Below are positions 34,739-43,599 of a DNA stretch of 64,000 nucleotides, piece after piece (within the stretch, counting starts at the first letter, position 1; each line of letters opens with the position of its first letter). Both the position numbers and the translations under genes were made by a program. Source of the DNA: Nocardia exalbida NBRC 100660 (GTDB lineage Bacteria > Actinomycetota > Actinomycetes > Mycobacteriales > Mycobacteriaceae); the NCBI RefSeq assembly GCF_000308575.1, contig NZ_BAFZ01000051.1:1-64000 (forward strand), written 5' to 3'. Under the pieces are notes generated by a model. The model saw only the letters and a program-made list of their open reading frames with translations, was not told the DNA's origin and did not search any database.

Positions 34739-35803
34739 ATGTCGCAAGACACTGCCCTTGTGGCGGAATCATCAGCCGCGGGAGTGCCTGCTGGCGAGGC
34801 ACGCATCAACTTCGCCGCGCATCAGGTACGTGCCAACGCGCATGGTGCCAGGCAGGACTTCGAGGAAATGATCGGCCAGCTGGTCCGAGCGGTCCGACCA
34901 GGAGTGGTGGTGCCCAGGGTGGTCGCGGCGAATCCTGGCGATTGGGGCATCGATGTCTTCGTCGGCGACCTCGGCGGCGCGGTGACGGTATGGCAGTCGA
35001 AGTACTTTTTCCCGGAAGTTACCAAAAGCCACCAAGCAAAGATCCGCGAATCCTTCGACTCGGTTGTCAAAAACGCCGCGAAGGAGGGCTTCACGCTGGC
35101 GCAGTGGATCCTGTGCGTCCCGTCGAGCATGGACGGTCCCACCACCAGTTGGTGGGACAGGTGGAAGAAGAAGCAGGAGCGCGAGTTCCAGATCGTGGTC
35201 GAGCTCTGGGATGAGACGGAGTTGCGTAGCTTGCTGATCTCTCCTGATGCCGGGGCGGTGCGCAGGCATTACTACGAGCCAGTCCAGGCGGCACGGCCCG
35301 GAGCTGAGGTCGTTGGCCTTGCCGACGAGGACGCCGACAGGTTGGAGACGGCGCTGTTCGTCCGCCAACTGCGGGAAGCTGGCCACGTTGAAGTCACGTC
35401 GTCCAAGCAACAGTTCTTCAACGCCGAACTCATGGCGCGGGAGGTAGTGGACAAGGGTGTCCCCGTCGAAGTCGCTGCGCTCGCATCGGCCGACGCCGTA
35501 GTGCACAGTCTGTGGGAGGACCACTTCAACGAGGCATGCCAAGCCCACGAAGACGCGCGTCTGCCTGGTTTGCACAAGTCGGTGATGGGCGAAATCCGGG
35601 CGCAGCACGCGACCCTGGGAGCTGGTCTCCCAGGCGGTCCTGTACACACCTGCGGATTGATGCACCGTGTGGTCGACAACCGCAGAGCAGGCTGGGTAAG
35701 GCACTGGCGTCAGGTCGCCGATGAACACGGGCGGGCCGACGAGGCGCAACCACTCGATGACACCACCAGCGCGTCCAAACCATCTGCGACGGAGACGTCA
35801 TGA
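34739..35803 (+). CDS. ABC-three-component (ABC-3C) effector subunit with restriction-fold N-terminus
   Basis: About 354 aa. N-terminal ~45-110 is a PD-(D/E)XK-like nuclease: DWGIDVFVG supplies the Asp, and AVTVWQSKYFF the Q-x-K of the variant active site. Then follow AQWILCVPSSMD and FQIVVELWDETELRSLL, a usual companion strand-helix. The C-terminal ~150 residues are helical (DFEEM at the N-terminus; HFNEACQAHEDARLPGLHKSVM later) and fit an ABC-3C C-terminal domain. ATG 34739 is used; a TTG at 34733 has better RBS spacing. It overlaps the next gene (ATGA). In this class the subunit is the presumed toxic effector. Confidence 0.75.
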   Translation: MSQDTALVAESSAAGVPAGEARINFAAHQVRANAHGARQDFEEMIGQLVRAVRPGVVVPRVVAANPGDWGIDVFVGDLGGAVTVWQSKYFFPEVTKSHQAKIRESFDSVVKNAAKEGFTLAQWILCVPSSMDGPTTSWWDRWKKKQEREFQIVVELWDETELRSLLISPDAGAVRRHYYEPVQAARPGAEVVGLADEDADRLETALFVRQLREAGHVEVTSSKQQFFNAELMAREVVDKGVPVEVAALASADAVVHSLWEDHFNEACQAHEDARLPGLHKSVMGEIRAQHATLGAGLPGGPVHTCGLMHRVVDNRRAGWVRHWRQVADEHGRADEAQPLDDTTSASKPSATETS

Positions 35804-36456
35804 AGACACCTCATGTTCTCGCCGAAGATGCCAGAGATCCCGCACCGGTGGTCGTGCCCGAGGACGACGTCGTCTTCCGTCTGGCGCAGTTGCTTCTCCT
35901 GCTCGCGGCGTTGCAGCGTCTGCGACAGCCTGGTATCTCGTTGGAACGGTTGGGCTGTTACGACTTTTTGGTCGCCAACCCTCTTCTCGTGCTCACCGAT
36001 GAGGACGACGCCGACCGCAAGCGCCTGCTGATGGCTGGCTTCGATGGTCGCGCATTGAGCTACGCGAGTCCGGCGCACCGCTTCACCACACGCCGAGAAC
36101 GTCTCCAGCATGATCTGGCGCTGCTCATCGCCTACGGTTTGGTCGCGCCCGCCGTTGACAAGAGCGTCCTATACCGGATCACTCCCGCCGGGCTGGACCT
36201 CGCAGGGAGGTTCACTGCCGTCTATGCGCGGTCCTACCGCTTGTCGGCGGACCTCCTCATCCGCAAGCTGGCCCGCTTGAGCGACAAGCGCCTCCGTGAA
36301 GCAATCCGTGCATGGACCACGGTAGGAGCCGACGGCCCGCGACCCGAGGCGCTCAACCTCCTCGACGCCGTCGATCTGTTGCAAGATCGCCGACCGATCG
36401 AGCCGTGGCTTGAGAGCACGGCAGCGTCGAACTCTGTCGACGGACAGGCCACATGA
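35800..36456 (+). CDS. ABC-three-component (ABC-3C) middle component
   Basis: 218 aa, mainly helical. It has a winged-helix-like centre (DDVVFRLAQLLLLLAALQRL, YDFLVANPLLVL, FTTRRERLQHDLALLIAYG) and the wing YRITPAGLDLAGRF. This is the pattern of the small middle component that couples the ABC ATPase to the effector in ABC-3C systems. It overlaps both neighbours by four bases (ATGA at 35800 and 36453). The exact subtype (MC number) would need an HMM search. Confidence 0.72.
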   Translation: MKTPHVLAEDARDPAPVVVPEDDVVFRLAQLLLLLAALQRLRQPGISLERLGCYDFLVANPLLVLTDEDDADRKRLLMAGFDGRALSYASPAHRFTTRRERLQHDLALLIAYGLVAPAVDKSVLYRITPAGLDLAGRFTAVYARSYRLSADLLIRKLARLSDKRLREAIRAWTTVGADGPRPEALNLLDAVDLLQDRRPIEPWLESTAASNSVDGQAT

Positions 36457-38576
36457 GCACAACAGACGAGCCGGCAGAGACCGACTCCACCAAGCCCGTA
36501 CCAGCAGAGGTCGATGCAGAGCCAACCTCCGGCACACGTCTGGGACAGGGCCAGAGGCAGGGCATCCGGGTGCTACGACTTCGCCTGAAAGGCATTGATC
36601 GGGACTACGAGGTCGACTTCCAGGACAAAGAAGTGGGCGGCCCGAAGTCCCTTTCAGTGATTGCTGGAGCGTTCAGTACGGGTAAGTCCTCCGTACTGGA
36701 GTTCATCGCCTATTGTCTTGGCGCCGGAAGTCACCCCCAGCACCCAGAAATCCTGCGCAAAGTCAGGTCTGCACTGCTGGAGGTAGAACTCGGCGGCCAG
36801 CCGCACGTCATCGAGCGCGCTGTGGGCGAAGCCTCGACCGCTGCCTTCGTCCGGCCGGGACGTCTTGGCGAAATCGAAACCCCGCCGATGGAAAAGCGTG
36901 TGATCAAACCCGCTGGCGATCCACAGAGTCTTTCCAGCCTGCTGCTTTCCTACTGCGGCCTCGAGGGAGTAGAGCTGCGGGAAGCACCCACGCAGGCAGA
37001 TTCCGATACCGACCCGCTCAGCATCCGAGACCTGCTGTGGCTGTGTTACATGCCCAACGAACGCCTCGATGACAAGAACCTCTTGTTCGAGAAAAGCGCT
37101 CACATGAAACGGTTCAAGCTACGTCAGGTTGTGGACGTGGTGTTCGGGGTTCACGACGACAAAGCCATCGAACTCGGTCGCCGCGTTAAGGAACTGGAAA
37201 CGAGGCTGAGTCGCGCACGCAACGAGTACGACACGAACCAGGCATTCCTCGATGAGCAAGAGCTCGGTACACGTATCCAACTCGAACTGACCCGCGACGA
37301 AGCCGAGAGGGCGTTCGCAGCAACGATTCGCGCGCTGAACGAGCTGGACAGCCAGATCCGTGCCGCCTCCAGTTTCGCTACGGAGTTGCGTTCAAGGCAC
37401 CGCGACGCCGCGCGCCGCGCCCAACAAGCCGCTGCCTTGCTCCGCGACCGCGAGACACAGCTGCGCAGGTTCATCCCCCTACGCGCTCAATACGCGGACG
37501 ACATCACCAAACTCACGATGCTCGCCGAAGCGCGGATGCTCTTCGACCCCCTCCAGGTAAAGGTGTGTCCGGCGTGCCTGACCACTCTGCGGGAAGCGCC
37601 CCACATCGCCGACGGCCACTGCACGCTGTGCACCTCCGAGGTCACAATGCAGCAAACCGAACAAGTCGAACCGGACAACGCCCAAAACGGGAACACCCAG
37701 GCAGCCCCCACCAGCTCTGACCGTGCCATGACGGAGGCTAAGTTCGATGTCTCGTCGGAACTGAGGGCAACGAAGAGCCGTCTGGCGGAAATCACTAAAT
37801 ACGTCGAGGAACTCGACGCGGAGCTAGGTCGGCTGCGGACCGCCGCCGAGGTAGCCGATACCGCCGAGGCCGAACTGGCGCGCGCAGTCGATGCGGCCAC
37901 TAACAAGGCCGTCAGCCCGTTCCTCAGTCAACGCGATGACCTGATGCGCCAGCAACAGGCCGCAGCCGCCAACCTTGAACGGGCACGAACCGCCATCAAG
38001 ATGCTCGACAGCCTCGACCGCCGCGCCACGGCAGTCACACGACTCCAAACCGCCCTCAACGCCCTCCGCAGGGAGCTGGAACAAGCCACAGTGCAACCCG
38101 ACCGAAACGACGTCATCCATCGCATCAGCGAACGGTACGCGGGGATCCTTACCTCCTGGCGGTACCCCAAACTCGAACAAGCCTTCGTCGACAACAACCT
38201 CGTCCCCCACATGCGAGGTGCGAGCTACATCCACACCTCATCAGGTGCGCGGACCTTGATCTCTCTGGCCTGGATTTTGGCCATCTTCGAGATCGCCTGG
38301 GAGACCGGCAGCGCCCACCCCGGTTTCCTCATGATCGACAGCCCCCAGAAGAACCTCGGCCAAGGCGGCGACCGTGACGCCGAGTTCGCCGACAGCGTCG
38401 CTGTTGCGGACTTCTACAAGCACCTCCACGACTGGCTGACAGGGCCGGGCGAAGGCGCTCAAATCCTCGTGGTCGACAACGCCCCACCGACCTCAGCCGA
38501 CGACGACGTAGTCGTCCGCTTCTCCCGACGAGCAGACCAGCCACCATACGGACTAATCGAAGACGAGGTGGCCTGA
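36453..38576 (+). CDS. ABC-three-component (ABC-3C) SMC/Rad50-like ATPase
   Basis: 707 aa. Walker A is GAFSTGKS (72-79). Two long coiled-coil arms (about 180-350 and 430-560) flank a zinc-hook-like CPAC...CTLC (~371-393). The Walker B/D-loop region is FLMIDSPQKNLG (~625-636). This is a Rad50-type layout without Mre11. The N-terminal ~35 residues are charged and probably disordered. It is the last gene of the overlapping three-gene operon. ABC-3C systems were predicted bioinformatically as conflict/defence modules in which the ATPase senses DNA or invading elements and licenses the effector. A role against phage or plasmids is inferred. Confidence 0.83.
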   Translation: MSTTDEPAETDSTKPVPAEVDAEPTSGTRLGQGQRQGIRVLRLRLKGIDRDYEVDFQDKEVGGPKSLSVIAGAFSTGKSSVLEFIAYCLGAGSHPQHPEILRKVRSALLEVELGGQPHVIERAVGEASTAAFVRPGRLGEIETPPMEKRVIKPAGDPQSLSSLLLSYCGLEGVELREAPTQADSDTDPLSIRDLLWLCYMPNERLDDKNLLFEKSAHMKRFKLRQVVDVVFGVHDDKAIELGRRVKELETRLSRARNEYDTNQAFLDEQELGTRIQLELTRDEAERAFAATIRALNELDSQIRAASSFATELRSRHRDAARRAQQAAALLRDRETQLRRFIPLRAQYADDITKLTMLAEARMLFDPLQVKVCPACLTTLREAPHIADGHCTLCTSEVTMQQTEQVEPDNAQNGNTQAAPTSSDRAMTEAKFDVSSELRATKSRLAEITKYVEELDAELGRLRTAAEVADTAEAELARAVDAATNKAVSPFLSQRDDLMRQQQAAAANLERARTAIKMLDSLDRRATAVTRLQTALNALRRELEQATVQPDRNDVIHRISERYAGILTSWRYPKLEQAFVDNNLVPHMRGASYIHTSSGARTLISLAWILAIFEIAWETGSAHPGFLMIDSPQKNLGQGGDRDAEFADSVAVADFYKHLHDWLTGPGEGAQILVVDNAPPTSADDDVVVRFSRRADQPPYGLIEDEVA

Positions 38577-38708
38577 GTCCCACGGGTGGTTCCATTTCGA
38601 GGATGTTCATGCAGGGTGAGCACGGGTGGGTCGACTCGCCCACGGACAGCCCGTCAATGAAAATGGACAGTGCCAACCGACACTCGCCACCAGGCCGTCC
38701 ATGTGCAA

Positions 38709-38768
38709 GCCACCACCCGACAGGGCCGACCTCTCGTCTACACGTATGAGGTGTCGGCCCTTGGTGGC
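38709..38768 (+). terminator. Hairpin after the ABC-3C operon
   Basis: GCCACCA (38709-38715) with TGGTGGC (38762-38768), and AGGGCCGA (38722-38729) with TCGGCCCT (38754-38761), form a long bulged hairpin 132 bases after the ATPase stop. No T-tract follows. Confidence 0.5.
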
Positions 38769-38875
38769 ACACTCATCTGCACTAGCTATGCAAGGATGCT
38801 GTACGGACGGCCGGTGCTTGCCGCACAGCAGCCAGACCTATGAGGTCGCTGATAAATATCGCGATAAAGGAAATC

Positions 38876-39760
38876 ATGACCAAGCGTCCACGCAGCCACG
38901 AGATTGCTTCCCTTGCCGTAGCTGCGGTATCCAAAATGTGGATAGAGCAGGGCGCAGCAGTCGAGGAGATCAGGAATGATTACGGCGATGATTTGCTTAT
39001 TCAGACATCATGGAAGGGCGAGATGGATGAGTCGCGAATCTGGGTACAAGTAAAGGGGCACGATTACGTCACCCTCTCAAGCAAAACGCCCGCTCCCCGC
39101 TCCCTTCGAGTGAGTTCAGGTCACGCGTTCAGATGGGCAAACACCTCTGACCTCGTAGTGATTGCGCAGTGGGATGTCCACACCAATACCGGATGGTATA
39201 CGCTACCTCAGTACTCTATCAGCTCGCACAGCCTACTTCAGTCCAGGCGGGAAAATATTAGCTTAAGGTTTCCCGCTGACCATATCCTCGATTCAGCGTC
39301 CGTACGGCGAATAATCTGGCAGTCAAGATTACGGAGTGCCAATCTCCTGGTATCGTCTTTGCGATTTGCGCACTTAAATAGTTTTGAATCCCCAACCAAA
39401 GAAAGTGCAGTTCATTTTCATAATGAAGCTGTAGCGGTTATCTTCATGCTGTGGCTGAAGTTGGGCGCTTCGTTTGACGACGACGGCCGTCCCTGTGGCG
39501 AGTTCCACGATCTGGTCTGCGATAGTTACGACAACCTTTGCGACCCAGACGATGAACTTCTCCGCGATCCACCAGAGAGGCTGGCTGGTGCAATAGCACT
39601 TTCACTACTTAAGAGATTGGATGATCTAGGTGAGATCCCCATTGAAGAAATCCTGCTGCTCGAAATGAGCGAGGTAATGATCGATATATACGAGGGGGCA
39701 TACGCTAATACATCGGAGTGGGAGGACTATCTCCGGCACAGGAAAGCTGTCAACTACTGA
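38876..39760 (+). CDS. DUF4365-like restriction-fold protein
   Basis: 294 aa. A PD-(D/E)XK-type core is visible: NDYGDDLLIQ (the DxGxD element) followed by RIWVQVKGHDYV (Q-x-K), as in DUF4365 proteins. The rest is helical and acidic, with no recognised domain. AAAGGA precedes the ATG at 38876. Its base composition is noticeably more AT-rich than its neighbours (for example 39230-39420), a sign of recent foreign origin. It stands between the ABC-3C operon and the Mrr-like gene and is probably part of the defence block. Confidence 0.72.
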   Translation: MTKRPRSHEIASLAVAAVSKMWIEQGAAVEEIRNDYGDDLLIQTSWKGEMDESRIWVQVKGHDYVTLSSKTPAPRSLRVSSGHAFRWANTSDLVVIAQWDVHTNTGWYTLPQYSISSHSLLQSRRENISLRFPADHILDSASVRRIIWQSRLRSANLLVSSLRFAHLNSFESPTKESAVHFHNEAVAVIFMLWLKLGASFDDDGRPCGEFHDLVCDSYDNLCDPDDELLRDPPERLAGAIALSLLKRLDDLGEIPIEEILLLEMSEVMIDIYEGAYANTSEWEDYLRHRKAVNY

Positions 39761-40066
39761 CTGCTGTCCTCCCAGCTCGAACTACATCGCGCGCGCCGCT
39801 AACACTGCCGCGACCTGGAACGGGGAAGCAACCTTAAACTTGCCACGGTCGGACAGGGGCATTTCATCGGGCTTGGCTGACAGACGGGTTGCGGTGCAAC
39901 GTCGCCGCAGACAACCGTCCGCTACCCGACGCCACCCCGGCGCGCGGGCGGTTGATGCCGGAGAATATCGATGGGCGAGCTAGCTATGACCGCAACACAC
40001 CTCACCGGCGCGCGGTCGCTGGTAACGTCGATCAGCTGACAATTTCGCAGAGCAAGGGGCTGATGC
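39761..40066. other. Intergenic region, ~306 bp, no gene seen
   Basis: No supported ORF. It presumably contains the promoter of the Mrr-like gene; no conserved element was recognised. Confidence 0.35.
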
Positions 40067-40879
40067 ATGACCCTCATAACGAGAATATCACCTGATGACT
40101 GGAGAGACCTTGAAATCTCAGTCGCGGGCATCCTGGCCGAATGTGGTATGGCCGTGCAGCGAGGGGTTCGACTTCAACTGCCGAGGGGTCATGTGGATGT
40201 CGATGTCCTTGCAGAGGAGACGACGCAAGGTATTAAACATAGCATCATCTGTGAATGTAAGGACTGGAGCAGCAATGTGCCACAGGAGAAGGTGCATGCG
40301 TTCCGCACCGTAATGCATGAGACTGGAGCCAACCGGGGATATATTATTACGCGCAAGGGCTTTCAGAGCGGCGCGATCGAGGCGGCGGCATCCACCAATA
40401 TTGAACTCGTGACCTTTGAGCAGTTCCAGGAGCGTTACTTCACAAATTGGTTCAACAGCCGCATCCGGTCGATTGAGAACTCAATAGGAAACTTCAATGT
40501 CTACTACGAACCGAGCCCCTGGGCTAAGGTGGGATATGACCTGCTCACAACCGACAGCCAACGCGCCGAGTACGACACCGTATGGAACAAGCACTTTTTT
40601 GCTGGCGCGCTGTTGACAGCCTTTTCCCCCTATCTCTACATGATTGGGAACTATCTGCCACCATCGCTGCCAATGGATGTCAGTAGAATCGAAGGCGAAG
40701 GGTTCTTCGTCCCGGATGATATAAAGGGAGCAACCGGATACCGGGAGGTATTGGCATTATTGGAGGGATACGCCCGAGTCGGGCTCAACGAACTGCGGGC
40801 TCTCAATCCACGACGAAACGGGACGCCAGGAGTTGAGCAAGTCGATGAACTGGACGCACCGGTCCCACGATCTGAGTAA
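40067..40879 (+). CDS. Restriction endonuclease, Mrr-like domain
   Basis: 270 aa. The nuclease core is N-terminal. WRDLEISVAGILAECG is the leading helix, RGHVDVDVLAEE the Asp element, IICECKDW the E-x-K (Glu63, Lys65), and VHAFRTVMHETGANRGYIIT with FQSGAIEAA the Mrr-type closing strand-helix. The C-terminal half (~110-270) is unrecognised and probably a specificity or sensor domain. No methyltransferase is nearby, so a type IV (modification-dependent) or non-restriction role is more likely than a classical R-M system. Like the preceding gene it is relatively AT-rich. Confidence 0.78.
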   Translation: MTLITRISPDDWRDLEISVAGILAECGMAVQRGVRLQLPRGHVDVDVLAEETTQGIKHSIICECKDWSSNVPQEKVHAFRTVMHETGANRGYIITRKGFQSGAIEAAASTNIELVTFEQFQERYFTNWFNSRIRSIENSIGNFNVYYEPSPWAKVGYDLLTTDSQRAEYDTVWNKHFFAGALLTAFSPYLYMIGNYLPPSLPMDVSRIEGEGFFVPDDIKGATGYREVLALLEGYARVGLNELRALNPRRNGTPGVEQVDELDAPVPRSE

Positions 40880-41820
40880 CCGAGCGAACAACGCTGCCAG
40901 TCGCTACCCCGAACCCGAAAAGGGTGCACCGGAGTTGTCACGCGGCCGTCACATGTCGCGCAGACGACCCGGAGGCGGACGAAACTCCTGCGGAGAGTCT
41001 TCGGCTTCACGTAGGGACACGGACGTAACCGGACCATGGGCGGCGCGGGTCTGGACCGAAGCAGCGCATGGGGACGACCAAAGGCATGCACCACGCCCCC
41101 ATCACCTCTCCGCACAGGAAGCCCGGCAGAACGAGCAGATTGTTGCCGATGCCGTCGATGACGGACGCGTCAGTGGTATTGGTCGTACCTGCCGAGACCC
41201 AGCAGAACAAGAGGCGCCACACGCTACTACAGCTGGTACCGCTTCGAAAACCAGCCGCCCACCCGAAACCGCATGTCGTCCGGTTCTTATGTTCGACGTG
41301 CCCCAGCCCTAGAGTTGGGGCCGATTGACCAACGCTCGCAGGGCATCGCGATCCTTCAGAGGGGATATGTACCCACGATACCAGGCGTTTTTCAGTTGCG
41401 TGTCCTGCCGAGCACCGGTACCTGCGACTCTCTGAACCCCCTGACCGCGGCAGGTGCAGTAGACATTCCAGAGTCTTCGGATACCACGGCCCCGCGTCGG
41501 TGAACGCCTGGGCGGTCGTCCAGGTGGCCGTCCAGCGTTCGCGCAGAGGTGAATATCAGTAGTGCCCGCTGCCACGGCGGCTCGGGCGCGTCCTCGCCGC
41601 CGACTTACTTGTTTATTTCCTGTTCTCGCTGGACCCTTGTCGCGCTCGCGGCAGCCCATCGGCGAGGTCAGAGACCGTATCGATCGCGCCGACGCGGTCG
41701 GTGTATCCGGCCACGATCGCATGCGCTTGGCCTTGGTTGTCGACGATCGATCCGCCGTGGGGAGCTCTGGCCGGAGCACCGAAAACACTGTGGTGGCCCA
41801 CACTCGACTCGTTGCAGGAT
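40880..41820. other. ~940-bp non-coding/degenerate region
   Basis: Contains repeat copy A (41245-41428). No intact gene. A minus-strand fragment at 41613-41801 (HGGSIVDNQGQAHAIVAGY, then VGAIDTVSDLADGLPRAR) looks protein-like and could be part of another decayed gene, but no family is recognised. Confidence 0.4.
41245..41428 (+). repeat. Hairpin repeat, copy A (degenerate)
   Basis: Matches copies B (43270-43475) and C (54251-54451) at both ends. At the left it has CCCACCCGAAACCGCATGTC and TATGTTCGACGTG; at the right, ACCAGGCGTTTTTCAGTTG and TGTCCTGCCGAGCACC. The second half of the long hairpin stem is lost. An AGAGTTGGGGCC stretch (41311-41322) resembles the integrase 3' end. Confidence 0.5.
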
Positions 41821-42405
41821 TTAACCGCGCAGTGCGGCGGCGACGATGCCGGGCAAGGCGGCCAGACCGGGTTTGCTCGCGAAGGTTGTCATCCGCTGCA
41901 GAATGGTGGCCGCGTTGGGGTGGGTCACGAACCACGGTGGCTTCGGCGACAAGGTGAACTCGCCGTGCAGGATCGACCGTGGTGTCGGCCGGAACGGTCC
42001 GCGGAGCACGGTTCGTTCGGGTGATTCGATCAGTAACGCGTTGTGTACCAAGCCGATTCCGCTTTGGATGTCGTCGAGGGTGTGGCCTGGGAACGCGCCC
42101 CAGCTCGCCTGCGGAGTCTGGTAGCCCAGAGCGGTCCAGGCGTTGATCGCGATGGTGCCGTATCGCAGTTGCTCGATGGCGGTGTCGAAGTCGTCTCCGA
42201 GGGTTGTGATCGTGTTGGGGTGGGCGATGATGTTGACGCCGAGCGTGCCCTCGAACTCGGCATTGCACACCCGCACCGCCTCGGCGAGGAATTCCCGTGC
42301 GGAGCCGGGGAGTTCGAGGACGCTGAGTACCGGCGCGAAGTACTCGGTGTGCAGTGCGGGCTCGTCCTTGTTCGGAGACAGACCTTCGATCAGCGTCCGC
42401 GGGCC
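41821..42405 (-). pseudogene. Aldehyde dehydrogenase family, C-terminal fragment
   Basis: The frame ending at 41821 carries the C-terminal part of an aldehyde dehydrogenase: LHTEYFAPVLSVLELPG (the ETFGPV-like segment), GTLGVNIIAHP, YGTIAINAWTALGYQTPQ and PWFVTHPNAATILQR. The N-terminal half with the catalytic Cys and Glu is absent. The frame continues to 42492 only into the shadow of the fragment on the other strand. The gene was cut at a junction near 42405. Confidence 0.7.
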
Positions 42406-42789
42406 GACCACCTGCAACTCGACAACGCGACATCGAAGGAAACGAACAAGCGGATCAAGCAGTTGTTCACGATCCGGGACGCGGCGGTGCATCCGGGTTC
42501 GGAGTTCAAGGTGCCGGTGTACCGCCCGGACGTCGATGCCTCAGTCGATTGGCACTTCGGGGTGTTTACGGCTAACAACGCCGTCGCGTGCGTCGCCATG
42601 ATCGTTCAGTTGATCGACCAGTTCGAACCACGACTCCAACGCGGCAGCGACGAGTTGGCCGCGTTCCGGTCGAAGGTGCGGCCCGCGATGGACCGGGTCC
42701 TCGATCAGTACGAGGCCGTGGACGGCCTCCCTGCGATCGGGCGCACGGTATACCCCCGACGGCGGAACCGGTCCCCTGCTGACACCTGA
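42406..42789 (+). pseudogene. C-terminal fragment of an unknown protein
   Basis: Protein-like sequence begins abruptly near 42410 (ATSKETNKRIKQLFTIRDAA, YRPDVDASVDWHFGVFTANN, MIVQLIDQFEPRL) and stops at 42789. Upstream in the same frame lies the antisense of the aldehyde dehydrogenase fragment. No start codon or RBS belongs to it. Family unknown; helical. Confidence 0.5.
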
Positions 42790-43269
42790 ACCACGAAAAG
42801 AGGAGCGCCGCCCCACGAAATCCGACGCGAAAAGAACTCAGCGGCTGGGCTGCCCGCCTCGTCGACCTCGACCTCTTCACAGCCCAAAGGCCGAGCACAC
42901 GAGGTCGGCCTCGGGCATCCGTCGAGGACAGCCTCGCCGCAGTGACGGGCGAAAGACCACCTGCCCCTTTGTATCGGCTGTGAGGTGCTCCCCCGGACAG
43001 TGCCCTCGGTGCCCGCCTCGCGAAATGCCGAACCGTCTGCCCCGAGATCGGGGTCAACCGACCGAGCCGGTCTTGGCGCGCCACCGACTGCGACGTCGAC
43101 TTTGAGGCCGTCCACCACTTCCTGTCGGAGGTGTCTGGCAAGCTCTGCGATCTCAGGTATCACCGTCCCGAAGTTCGCGACACCCAACACCAGGGCTGTC
43201 CGACTTTTCGCATCGGATACCTCAACACACGCGCTACCCCCCTTGCCCGCCTACCACTGGTAACCGGCG

Positions 43270-43475
43270 TCGACAACCAGACGCCCACACGAAAACCGCA
43301 GGTCATCCCGGTTCCCATGTTCGATGTGCCCTGCCGAAGGCATGTCGAACATGGGAACCGCGAAAGATCAACGTGACGGCGGCGCGATGCTTAAATTCGG
43401 TAAACACCCACGACGACCAGGCGTTTTCCAGTTGCCCATGGCTTGTGTGTCCTGCCGAGGGCACCAACCTGCGAC
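43270..43475 (+). repeat. Hairpin repeat, copy B
   Basis: About 205 bases with a perfect 16-bp inverted repeat (43309-43324 with 43345-43360). After it, at 43422-43440, comes CGTTTTCCAGTTGCCCATG, identical in copy C at 54398-54416. It then continues TCCTGCCGA..ACCAACCTGCGAC. Non-coding and in the same orientation as copies A and C. It lies just left of the catabolic unit. Confidence 0.65.
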
Positions 43476-43599
43476 CGCGTTTCCGCAGCCCAGGGCGGTT
43501 TTTGGCGTCGCAACTTCGATTCCCCATGGGCACCAATCGCCGTTCATCCGCGATTTCGCGCACACTGGAAATGCTCAGGTCAAACAGCGCACCAGTTGC

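Noticed and set aside
40067..40879. Part of a classical type I/II restriction-modification system
   Set aside because: No methyltransferase or specificity subunit is encoded nearby; a modification-dependent or other role is more likely.
41309..42433. 374-codon minus ORF
   Set aside because: Arg/Pro-rich and out of frame with the aldehyde dehydrogenase fragment it covers; no motif or RBS.
41245..43475. Integron attC cassettes
   Set aside because: No integron integrase and no RYYYAAC/GTTRRRY core pairs at the ends of the hairpins; spacing to genes is also wrong.
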